DNA of 64,000 nucleotides from Metridium senile. Taxonomy: Eukaryota; Cnidaria; Anthozoa; Actiniaria; Metridiidae. The DNA lies in assembly GCA_949775045.1 (NCBI GenBank), contig OX459102.1:14120772-14184771 (forward strand), in the 5' to 3' direction. The notes under the pieces are model-generated. The model saw nothing but the letters and a program-made list of their open reading frames with translations, was not told the origin of the DNA and searched no databases. The translations under genes and the position numbers were made by a program. This document shows, piece by piece, positions 17,214 through 29,400 of the stretch. The first letter of the stretch is position 1; each line of letters begins with the position of its first letter.

Positions 17214-19376
17214 TTAATGTGTTAATAATTTAATTCCTAATTTTTTCTTGAATGTTCTTATATTCTCTGCTTCTGCAATTTCTTTTGATAGTTTGTTCCA
17301 GTGATTTACAATACGTATAAAAAAAGAATGCTTATAGCTGTTTAATTTAGCAGCTCTAGTCTTTAGCTTGAAGCGATGATTTGCTCGTAATGATTTGAAG
17401 TTATTAGCAAAGCTAAAAAAAAAAAAATCTTGCGGGTTTAAACCGTTCAGTTCATTAATCGTCTTATAGCACTCAGTCAAAGATGAAAAAGTTCTTCTTT
17501 TTTCCAATGTTGGCCATTTTAGTCGTTTCAAACGATCTTCATACGGCATATCTTTTGCATTTGCACCAAGTGCAAATCTCGAAGCTCTCCTTTGTACTTT
17601 TTCCAAAAGAACAATGTCTTTCTTCAGGTGTGGTGACCACACAGGAGAACAGTATTCAAGGATAGGTCTTACTAGACTCTTATATAGTTTGGAGAACAAG
17701 TCCGGGTTCTTTGGTCCAACGGTCCGTTTAATAAAGCCAAGAACACTGTTAGCTTTATTTGAGCATTTGGTGGCTTGTAGGCTCCATGACAGATTTGATG
17801 TAATATAAATGCCGAGGTCTTTGGCTTCAGATACTGCCTTAAGCTTGCTACCACATAAATGATATTCAGGACTTGACTTGTCAGTCTTTTTCGAGATTCG
17901 CATCACTTCGCATTTTGTAGTATTAAAGCTTAGTTGCCAGTCAGTGCTCCATTGTTCCAGAGAATGTAAATCATTCTGTAATTCTTGCATATCTTCGTTG
18001 GCGTTTCTTAACACTTTGTACACTTTCATATCATCAGCGAATAATTTACATTGAGATGTTATGTGCCGTGTTATGTCATTGATGTAAATAATGAACAAAA
18101 TTGGACCCAATACGGTTCCCTGGGGTACCCCAGAAAGTACTGTTGTCCAGGATGAATAATGTCCCCGTAGTACAACACGTTGGTGGCGATTCGTCAAGAA
18201 GCTTCTAACCCATGATAACAGTGGGTCTCTGATTCCGTACGCGTGGAGCTTTAATAATAGGCGTTCATGTGGGACAGAATCGAACGCCTTGGAAAAATCC
18301 AAGAATACAACATCTGTTGAAAGACCATAATTTCTGTTGTGAGTCCAATCATGAAAGACAGTCAACAGTTGTGACAGGCAAGACTTGCCTTTCATGAAGC
18401 CAAATTGATTAGGGATAAAGATGTTCCTACTTATCCAGAATTCCACGAGATGTTGTCTTGCAATTTTCTCACACACTTTACAAAGAATTGAAGTTAATGA
18501 GACGGGACGGTAATTTCCACATTTGTTTTTAGCACCTTTCTTGTGTAGCGGTATAATATCAGCTTGCTTCCAACAGTCTGGTATCTTGCCTGATGAGAAA
18601 GACAAGTTAAAGATTTTGCAAACTGACCCAGCTAAAGTTTCCGCACAATTCTTTAGAATCAGTGGGTGGAGGCCATCAGGGCCAGGAGACTTGCGAGGTT
18701 TCAGCTCTTTTAGTAACTTTTCAACTTCATCAACTGAACAGTTAAGAGAACTAAGGCTATCGTCTGTGATGATCTGACCAAAAGACGGAATATTCTCTAG
18801 ATTTTCACGCGTGAAGACTGATGCAAAGAATTTGTTCATGCATTCAGAAATGTCACCTTCATCGGTTTTTACGCTTCCATTGTCCAACTTGATAACAGTT
18901 AGATCATTAGACCCTTTGCGCTTTGAGTTAACGTAATTCCAAACGAGTTTATGTTCTTTTTTGTCATGCATATTGTTTGCCAAATCCTTCAGGTATTCCC
19001 ATCGGGCCTCATTACATTTCTTTTTAAGCATGTTGTTTATGCTCTTGTATTTCGCCCATAAATCGGCATTATCGCTCGATTTAGCTTGTTTGTATAAGCG
19101 TTTCTTTTTACGAGCAAGTTTGATTATATCCTTTGATATCCATGGGGCGCGACGATTTTTCTTCTTGTTTTTCTTGGGAATACACTGGTCAACAGCGATG
19201 TTTAAAAGATCAACCCATGAATTCCATACTTCGTTTATGTCATTTGAAACAAAAGCACAGTCCCATGGAATGTTATTAAATAATTCATATTGAAAAATAA
19301 AAAATCCTCGAAAGGAGTAGTTGGGCTGCCTATGGAAAATCGTGCGAAAAGCCACACGAATCCCATCCGCGCGCAT
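17214..19376 (-). CDS. Non-LTR retrotransposon reverse transcriptase, jockey/CR1-like (5'-truncated)
   Basis: 720-aa open frame. Real element sequence begins near residue 29 (about 19287); the first 28 residues are read from an adjacent repeat. It has the linker APWISKDIIKLARKKKRLY, RT fingers KSPGPDGLHPLILKN (229-243) and NYRPVSLT, motif A FLDFSKAFDSV (358-368), motif B GVPQGTVLGP (416-425), catalytic FADD (446-449) and a C-terminal domain. No endonuclease domain remains. Its 3' end meets the (ATT)n tail of the plus-strand LINE at about 17146-17165, so the two elements converge tail to tail. Uninterrupted, hence probably young. Confidence 0.93.
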   Translation of the reverse strand: MRADGIRVAFRTIFHRQPNYSFRGFFIFQYELFNNIPWDCAFVSNDINEVWNSWVDLLNIAVDQCIPKKNKKKNRRAPWISKDIIKLARKKKRLYKQAKSSDNADLWAKYKSINNMLKKKCNEARWEYLKDLANNMHDKKEHKLVWNYVNSKRKGSNDLTVIKLDNGSVKTDEGDISECMNKFFASVFTRENLENIPSFGQIITDDSLSSLNCSVDEVEKLLKELKPRKSPGPDGLHPLILKNCAETLAGSVCKIFNLSFSSGKIPDCWKQADIIPLHKKGAKNKCGNYRPVSLTSILCKVCEKIARQHLVEFWISRNIFIPNQFGFMKGKSCLSQLLTVFHDWTHNRNYGLSTDVVFLDFSKAFDSVPHERLLLKLHAYGIRDPLLSWVRSFLTNRHQRVVLRGHYSSWTTVLSGVPQGTVLGPILFIIYINDITRHITSQCKLFADDMKVYKVLRNANEDMQELQNDLHSLEQWSTDWQLSFNTTKCEVMRISKKTDKSSPEYHLCGSKLKAVSEAKDLGIYITSNLSWSLQATKCSNKANSVLGFIKRTVGPKNPDLFSKLYKSLVRPILEYCSPVWSPHLKKDIVLLEKVQRRASRFALGANAKDMPYEDRLKRLKWPTLEKRRTFSSLTECYKTINELNGLNPQDFFFFSFANNFKSLRANHRFKLKTRAAKLNSYKHSFFIRIVNHWNKLSKEIAEAENIRTFKKKLGIKLLTH

Positions 19377-19500
19377 TCAAACACACAAAAAAAAACACAG
19401 GAACCCCAACCCCGCGCTCAAAGAACAAAAACATATTTCGCCCCCATTTGCGCTACCCCGAAAGAACGTACGCTAGTCAAAACTCCTAGACTGTAAACGG
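19288..19500 (-). repeat. Inverted partner of 15061-15146
   Basis: Same family on the opposite strand, continuing into GCGCGC and CAGGAACCCCAA motifs that resemble the foldback element at 15153-15433. The minus-strand LINE begins right at its end. Confidence 0.75.
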
Positions 19501-19559
19501 TTCATTGCTTGCCATAAAACCTATTTATTTATCAATTTTTAACATATTTCATTTATTTT

Positions 19560-19811
<252 letters not shown>

Positions 19812-20319
19812 AACTATACTACTCGGTTTGGTGATGACGTCTATTACAAACGAAGAATTCGAAAAACTACTTGTACCAGCTCTTGCACCGGCTATTGCAC
19901 CGTAGTTTCATTTATTGTTTATATTCTAATATAAACTACTCTGCGAACAGAGCCACCTTTCTCCCTATAAACATAAATGATCACATACATTTTTCAAGAG
20001 TTCTAGAACTGAAAACAATATTTTAGCTGTGACGGAAAGCGAAAAACTGTTGCTGTGGTATCAGTATAAGGCTTCCTGTGTTGAGTATTTCATGGCGTGC
20101 TTCGGGGGGTCCAAGCCCTTGCAAGTCAGATTTACAAGGTGAAAGTAGATGACAAAAAACCTTCAAACAGAGGATTTAAAACTACTTTTTCTAGTGAATA
20201 TTCGATACTTTGTATTCTTAAAAGGTAAAATATATCTTTATCGGAAAGATAAGTGTCTTTTTTAATGACTGATGTTGTATTTTCCGCCTCAAAGATTGCT
20301 GCTTTGAAGAGCTTTGTAG

Positions 20320-20475
20320 TTGTATCCTCGATTCTCTACGTACGGGGCTTTCAACATTCGGGGCTTTGACTACTTCTCCGAAGTTCCCGTACGTTGAGCT
20401 CGAAATTCGAATTTGTTTATAGTTTTCAACAGGAAGTGATTTCCCTCGATTGAACTTTAATAATCCAACTATTAA
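20320..20475 (+). promoter_or_regulatory. 5' flank/5'UTR of the DMTF1-like gene
   Basis: Contains an inverted pair ACGTACGGG / CCCGTACGT at about 20337-20394 and two GGGGCTTT motifs. The transcription start is not visible. Confidence 0.35.
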
Positions 20476-23400
20476 ATGGAAGAAAGGAGGGAAAGTTGCG
20501 AAACAGCCGAAATTACAGTCGAAAGCATTGCTGTCGAAGGTGCGTGCACTGTTGACACGAAAGCCATCGAAACTCAGGAAGAAATATCGGACGGGCTTGA
20601 ATTTACTGCAGAATTTTCCCATGATAATGTGGAGAATATTGCTTCAAATTTAGGTAAGTTGAAAATGAATTATTTTAAAGATACAAGCCGTTTTGGTGAT
20701 GTGATAAATTCAACTATATTGCTGATGTTAACATGTGCTTTTTCGGAGATGTGAAGCTATTTTCCGCGGCTTTTGTTGTATTTCCATGCTTTTATAAATA
20801 TAAAAATAAAATAAATTTGTCGTTCATCAAAATTGTATTCTTTGTATTTCTTTATGTTTACACACCCGAATTTCATATTTTAATGGGTTAATCAATTTCT
20901 CTTAAAAAACATTTTACACAGGGATCCCAATTACATGATGATATACATAAATATCATCATGTATATCATCATGTATATCATCATGATATACATAAATATA
21001 AGCATGGTAAAAAACAAAACTAAAAACGTTTGGAGTTTATAATATGTAAAAGTTCTTGTTTTTGTACATTATACCTTTAAAAAAAATATTTTTTTTTTTA
21101 TACAGAAACTGGTGGAGTTAAAAGAAAACATGATGACATTTTACACATTGATGGATCAGAGAGCAAAGCACCCCACATTGAGCAAACAGAAGAATATACA
21201 ACAGTGGAAAGTTTGGTAAGTATTACAGCATAACGCGCCTTACCGTGGCCACCCAATTAAAGTTTTGTACAAGTTAGCTTAGTGTTCAAAAGTTTATCTT
21301 TTCAAATTATTTGCTACACCTTTTCAAATTTAAACATCCTGGGAGGTTTTTCAGACACTTATAAACTTCACTCTTGTCTTCGCTTTGAACATTTCAAAGT
21401 GTTTACCGTTTGACGCTCGGCGTATCGTTTATATTAAGGTCAAATTCTCGCTTTCTGATTGGTTAACTTGTACAAAACTTTAATTAGGTGGCCACAGTAA
21501 GGTGCGTCACGCTGTAATATAAATAAAAGCCCACTTTTTAATTTGGGTTGAGTGATAAATATGTCTCAAGTATTAGACAGTTTGATATGTAAAATGGCTT
21601 GATATATATTTTAAGAGTGAGATGTTGTATTTTGATGCATCGAGTCAAAATGCAAGTTACTATGGAAATCAGTAGACTGGTAATCATGCCCCAAAAACTC
21701 TGTCCACGTGACCAATTTTTTTTTGTACCATGTGATCGCTTCTGGCCAATCATTTTGCTCAAAATTGGTCATGTGGTACAAAAAGACACACCCCCAAGGC
21801 CAAATTTTCAACGTACATTTAACCACTCTAGTGATTTTCATAGTATAATGGGTGAAATATCCAGCCATATTACACATCAAACTGTCTAATATGTTATTTA
21901 TTATCCAATCATCATTTTATAAAGCAAAACATTGTTTTACTTGAAAGGCTAGTCATAGACGAGTAAAAATATAGCTGGATATTTGTAGCAGGGTTGTGGT
22001 ATAGGGGCTGAAAAAAATGTTGTGCACAACATCATAACCTGACAAAATTTTGTGCACAACTGATACAAAGTCCTGCACAGCCCTGAGGGCAAAACAAAAT
22101 ATCCTGCATCACAAAATTGTCCACCACCCATCAAATATGACATGTAATTTTATCAACCTGCAGAGAAGATTACAGATCTGAATTAATATTATTACAGGAG
22201 GATACTGACAACTCTTTAGAGTCAACCATTACACAGGAGCAAGTATTGTCATCTATTTCACAATCATGTCAAGCTGATCTCAACATTCCTTCAGCTTTGG
22301 CATCCTTAGCAACACAAGTTGCTCATGAGCAGGCACTACTCCCAAACTCTACACTAGAAGCCCGTGATGACAGTGTCAACCAGGCCTGGTTTACTACTAA
22401 AGAAGACAAAGATAGTTTTCAAGGGAAAGGTACTGTAACATTTTAATGTTAAAAAAATTGCAATCAATGTCGACAAATGGGGCTATATTTGGGGGTTATA
22501 TATTTATTATTTTGGTCTGTTTGTTAATTTATCTCTTAAAAAAACATTTGTAAATTTCAATTTGATTTTTTTCAAATCCATCAATCATATGAGAAGTGCT
22601 GATAATAATGCTTTACTTAAATCAAAACTCAAAACTTTATTTTCAAACATTTATAAATTGATATACATGTATGTAAGAGCATCAAGCTTTGCATAATGCT
22701 CTGACAGGTCTAAAACCTTGCATTATTATTATTAAATGAAATCCACAATTGCTGGGAGATGCAGCAGTTATTGCTATAAAAGGTCATTTCCCTCTGAATC
22801 CAGAGGATTACATATTAGGTACCTAGTTCGAGTCTAGTTTGTATCTTGAAAATATCCCTTTGTATTAAGGTGTGAAATGGAAGCAGGGAATGTGGTCCAA
22901 AGAAGAAAATGAAATTTTGAAAGAAAATATTCAAGAGTATTGCAAGGTAATTATCAGAGAGAAATCCATGAAATGCTGAAGTAATATGAGGGGCCGGGTG
23001 TTTACATGGGACTATAGGATAATCCTAGCACTAGGACCTACCTAGCAGGCAAAACAACTTTACGTTTCGTTTACATAAAGAACTTGACAAAGTATAATCC
23101 ATTGATCTATCACCAGCATTAATAAAGTATGTGGTTATATACTAAGTGCATGATTGTGTAACACAAATGTTTCTTAACCCTAGAGGGCGAGGTTATCTCT
23201 ACTTTTTCTGTTTACATGAGTCAAGCATAACCCTATAAGTGCTAGGAGACAGGAAGATCCTAGTGCTAGGAAGATACAACAGCTAATAATATTATAACTA
23301 ATTGAAATCAACTAATAAATATACTTTGTAAGCACATAAAAGAGAAAGGACTACAGAAAAAAAGCAACAACAACCATGAAAACATTTTTGTCACTGATAT

Positions 23401-26400
23401 TGTTTTATTTTTTTCATTTTTTATTAGATAAACAACATTACAGATGCAAATGTCATAATCTTTGATATGTCAAAAGACGACAGGAAAGATTTTTATCGCA
23501 CAATAGGTATGTAAATTATAAGTGAATATATATAAGGAAACATTATTATTAAATAACTAGACGCTCTATGATCGTGAAGTTGGGCTAGTCATAAAATCAA
23601 CACAGGAGGCTAAACAATTCTACTTTGGGCTTCATACATAGATTGACTAAAAGGTAAACCTAGAGTTGGGCCTTCTAGCCCAACTAATGAAAAAATCTTA
23701 GACCAGTCCCAGGGTTTGAACTAACGGCCCTCCCTTTGCAAGTGGGACACTCTTTCTATCAGCTACTACCTGAGAACTAATATGTTGAGCTAGGTCTACA
23801 GTGTAGCAAAATAGAACTTTACTCACTAATAGTTTCTACTTAGTTACTACATTTGTATATTACTCAACCAGAATTCAAATACAAAAGCAAACAATATACC
23901 TCATTACAACTTTAAATACTCGTCTTTGGTAGTGACTTACAGTCATTGAAGAAGAACTATTACACAGTAGCAAGTTAATTCTATTTCTTGAATATAGTGT
24001 TTTTGCTCTACTTCATTATTGTCATGTTCATTTAATATTTTTTATTTTGCTTTGACTCGACCTGATGATCATTATTTTTATTCTTTACTTTTCCTCTCAG
24101 CAAAAGGCATCAAGAGGCCTTTGTTTGCAATTTATCGCCGTGTACTGCGCATGTACGATCGACGAAATTACATCGGGAAGTACACACCAGAGGAAGTAAA
24201 ACAGCTAAAAATACTAAAAGAGAAACATGGGAATGATTGGGCCACTATAGGCATTGCCATGGGAAGAAGTGCTTCATCTGTGAAAGATAGATATCGGTTA
24301 TTGAGAGAACATTGCAAATCAGGTAATAAAATCAGAGTCACTTCATTTTCACCTTTGTATCTAGTAAAATTAGAGGGATCTACAGTAATTTGCAAATCAA
24401 ATCTTTTTGAAAGTAAATTTCTTTGATTCCTTTCCTTGATTTTGTTGAATCCCATCCTCGGGAACCACCGATTAACTAAACCACGATTAAGATATTTAAC
24501 CTAGGTTTAAGGCTAATCCTAGGTTAGCTTAATCGGGCTTTTGAACAACCGGGCCCTGCAGGGGTAATCTTCTGTCGCTCGTTTCTCGCTCCCGTAGAAC
24601 GTAGTCTTTTGGAGCTTATTCGGGAAGTCAAAATTCGGCTCTTTCCTGATTGGTCTTGTGATGTCTATTTAGGTAAATGGACAGCTGAGGAAGAAGAACG
24701 GTTATCAAATGCCGTCCATGAATTGAGTGGTACTCAAACTGGTGAACTGGTAACTACTGGTATATCATGGTCAAGTGTGGCTGAGAAAGTTGAGACCAGA
24801 TCTGAAAAACAATGTAGATCCAAATGGTAAGAAATTAGTAGAAGTATGTATTAGTTAGAGCCAGTCACTGAGGGTGGTCATGGCATGGGTTCTTTAACAT
24901 CCCTCTGGTGCAGGTTAGTGAGTGTATAGTGTGGAGAGATGGGACCTGTGATTTAACTTCCTTATCCAAGAAGATGTGACATCTAACAATTTGCAATTTT
25001 TGATGGAAATAACAACGTCAGTTTATTCTCACCAATCATTTTTCGTGTTAGTCCTGCCAGGCTGCATGCAAATCCAATGCTCTTCCAATAGAGCCAAAGG
25101 GGATGTGGTTATGGAGGCTTACATCATGGTACTTTTAGGTTTTTAAATGGTTTAGTTTGCCTTTTGAAAATTGCTCAAAATAAAAGACTCATAGAGCCAT
25201 CTTGTAATTGAATCTGGTAAGTGGGTAAGAGCAATGAGTATGAGCAAATACATTTTGGATCAAAATAATATGAAAATCGGTATTCTGTTTAACTAGTTTA
25301 CTTGCTAAAAATAAAATAATGTATACTTACAGCCATGTAACAGCAGTAATGGTATGACTTAGAAAATAATTAATGAATCAGTCACATGAAATTACTATCA
25401 TAAAAATTATATGCTAAATGATAATTTAATCAAATTTTTTCTATTCAGGTTAAATTATTTAAATTGGAAGGAGAAAGGTGGCAACGAGTGGACGAAACAG
25501 GACGAAATTAAACTCATCAACAAAATATATGACTTGGATCTAGAAGATGAGAATTTGGTTGACTGGAAAATCTTGATGGCAAATTGGACAAGGTAACATT
25601 AAAATGATTAAGAAATTTCATTTATACATCAACCATTTAGGTACTTCAAAACAATAGAACCATTGATCAACCTGAGCCTTGGTATTAAGTGTGTGATGTA
25701 TTTTTTGGAATTTACTACAGCCTGTGATATGGTGATATGGTGTTTCCGTTGTTTGATATAATGTGTACATTCCTTGAATTACCACTGTCTGTAGTCAAAT
25801 TCTAAAGAATATATGCATTACACACTGTCGAGGCTGAGGTTCATCAACATGAGCTGTAATAAGATATATTGAAACTGGTATCACTTTGTCATAGTAAAAT
25901 ATGATAACTTCCTTCATGTTTTTCTAACTGAAAGATTTCATACAAGCGAAAGTATCCCACAACAGAATTATATCTGTGAAACAGGTCTTGCAACTATAAT
26001 AATATGGAGGGACACTCACCCTTTCTTTGAATCTGTGATTGCAAAAATTTCACAAATCATGCATCCTCACTCCTGGAAGGTTTCATATAAACAGGTTCCC
26101 ATTTAAATCTGTACTTTCCCATTTAAATCTGTACTAGTCTTATGCAAATTTTGTTGATGTGTGCACACAGATCAACCAATCAGAGAAGTTCACTTCAGAA
26201 ATAATATACTCTGATTGGTTGATTTGTGTGTTTAGCACACACCAACACAATTTGCATAAGTACAGATTTAAATGGGAACCTGTTTATAATATTATTCAAA
26301 TATTTTTGCATATTTCATGTCTAGTGTGCGGTCACCGCAATGGCTTCGCAGTAAGTGGTGGGCTCTTAAGAAACATATTCCATCAAACTACAGCACCTTT

Positions 26401-29400
26401 AGAGGTATGATGACGATGTTGATGTTGAAGCTGGTTATGATGGCATTGATTGTTTTGATGATGATTATGTTTGATTATTGTGATGAGGTTGTTGATGATG
26501 ATGAATTATGTTTATGATGTTAATGATGATGATTAATTTTTGATTATGATGATGGTGGTGGTGATGATGATTACGAAATAAATAAAAATAAATCACTTTT
26601 TTTAACGTCTCAATATATTTAGCCATTGGCTAATTGGGGAGAGTCACACTCACACTCACTACCTCTACGTTGAATATTTTAGCACACAACTCTGCTCACA
26701 TGTTCATTTTTGCGGAGGGAGGAAAACCGGATAACCCGGAGAAATACCCTCTTGGCATAGGAGAGAAGAACACATCAAACAAACTCAACTCACTTATAAT
26801 TCATACCCGAGTCGGGAGTTGAACCTGTATCACAGCGGTGAGAGGCGCGCGGTAAACCACCACGCCACCCATGTCACCCATAATGAATGATGAATGATAT
26901 GTTGATGGTTATGATGATGATGATGATGATGATTAATTTTTTATTATTATGATAATGGTGGTGTTGATGGTGATGATGATGATTAATTTTTGATTATGAT
27001 ATGGTGGTGTTGATGGTGATGATGATGATGATTAATTTTTGATTATTGTGATAATGGTGGTGTTGATAGTGATGATGATGATTAATTTTTGATTATTGTG
27101 ATGATGGTGGTGTTGATGTTGATGATGATGATTAATTTTTGATTATTGTGATGATGGTGGTGTTGATGGTGATGATGATGATGATTAATTTTTGATTATT
27201 GTGCTGATGGTGGTGTTGATGTTGATTATGGTTATGTTGATAATGATGATAGTCATGATGATAATGATAATGTTGATTATGATGTTGTTGGTGATGATGT
27301 TGATGTTGACCAGCATATTATTGCTGATAATGATGATGGTAATAATTATTTTCAAACGATAACTAAAGCATTGGCAATGACAACAGTTCGATGTAACGAT
27401 AACAATATAGACGACAGTAATATTAAAAACAAGGTCTCATTACTTGCATCTCTGCTATATTCAAAATGGTAATGTTTTTCAACAATTTAACAACTTTGGT
27501 GATAATAATGTAAACAGGTTCCCTTTTAAATCTGTACTTTCCCATATAAATCTGTACTTATGCAAATTTTGTTGATGTGTGCTAAACACACAGATCAACC
27601 AATAAGAGAAGTTCACTTCAGAAATAACATACTCTGATTGGTTGTCATCTGTGTGTTTAGCACACATCAACACAATTTGCATAAGTACAGATTTAAATGG
27701 GAAAGTACAAATTTAAATGGGAACCTTTATTTAAAAATCATTTTTTTAATCTGATCTCTCTGTATTTTCAATTTCAGAAATGGTCGAGTATCTGCATCTC
27801 AATTATGTCGATACGTTACAAACGAAAATAGAAAGACAAGAATCGAAATACAAAAACAATCGTCTGCCGCATACATATGGATCAGTACTGAGAAATATCC
27901 ATCGGCCAGCACAACATACATCTAACATAACCCATACCATAACAGGTAAGATTACCGTATACAACTAATTAATAATAATAATATATAAATAATAAATAAA
28001 CATTTTTATAGCGCCATTATAACGCCAATGATATTAAAACTAAACTATTGTTCTACATGTATATATATATATATACATGTATGTATATAAATTGATATTA
28101 AAAGTTATCTATAGTTTTATGTATATAAATTGATATTAAAAGTTATCTATTGTTCTATGTATATAAATTGATATTAAAAGTTATCTATAGTTTTATGTAT
28201 ATAAATTGATATTAAAAGTTATCTATTGTTTGATGTATATAAATTGATATTAAAAGTTATCTATTGTTCTATGTATATAAATTGATATTTAATAATAATT
28301 TATAATTCAATATAGTCCCCTTCACATTTCCCTGCGTCATCTTGAAAGATAGCTGGGTCTTAGCATCGAAGCGAGACGAACGTTGAGTTTGCAGTGATAG
28401 AGACCTGCTAACACCTTGTCAGATAATTATCCACATGTCTCTATCATTGCAAGCTAAGTCTTTATACTTTAAATAAATGAAGAAGTCACTATGAAATAAA
28501 ATACTAAAATCGTTCCAACTACTTTTGACAATGATTACAAGAAGAGTTTAAATTTTCTAAGCCCTGTAGTTAGAGCAGTGGTATATATTACACACTGTAC
28601 ATGATTATTGCAAAATACTCAAAAATTCCCATCCACAATAAGCGTGCTCTATTTCCCATAAACACTCACGTTTTTACAGCTTCAGTATCAAAAAACGTTG
28701 AATACTGAATAGCGCATTCCAAGAGCAAAGGGCATTGTGGGTATCGTTGATTCGTAATAAATAATCCATCTACAGCGGTATTTACTCTCAGGGACGTAGC
28801 ACGAGACCATGATTTGAGTGTATTGAGTGGTAGTTATTTTCAGGGCTACTTTTCAGCCCCCCCCCCCCCCCTCCCAATCATTTTGAGGGTGCTACGGCCC
28901 TGCTCTCCATAACTAGCTCGTATATTGTTTTGAATGGAATGCTTGAATGCGCTAAGCCTAAAATAACTAATTATTATTTAGTTTACTTTAAACTATATTA
29001 CTTGACCCAAAATGCATTTCTGTCTTGCAATGCACTATTCAGCCTTGCAATGCACTATTCAGTATGCAGTATTCTACATTTTTTTGAAAAAGCTGTATAC
29101 TGAGAAACATTATTTTTGTGTGTTCTTAGTCAACAGCGATGGTTCCATCGTGGCTAAAGGTGATGATAGCCCCCATGGGTTCAACAATCAGGGACGGTTT
29201 GAAGTGTTGCAACTGAACAGCGTACCTTCATCGGAAAGTGCTAACCAACCAAACCAACTGCAGCCATCTTACATTATCCATTCCATGCAGTCAACGTCTA
29301 TAGCTGGGCAGACATATATTATACAGCAGCCTACTTTAGTTGACAGTGGGGCAGTCCAAGGCGAACAGGTGTGTTTGATCAGATACATGTAGTGTTCATC

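Noticed and set aside
23690..23790. tRNA-like A and B boxes on the minus strand
   Set aside because: No cloverleaf with acceptor-stem pairing could be drawn; reported only as a possible SINE.
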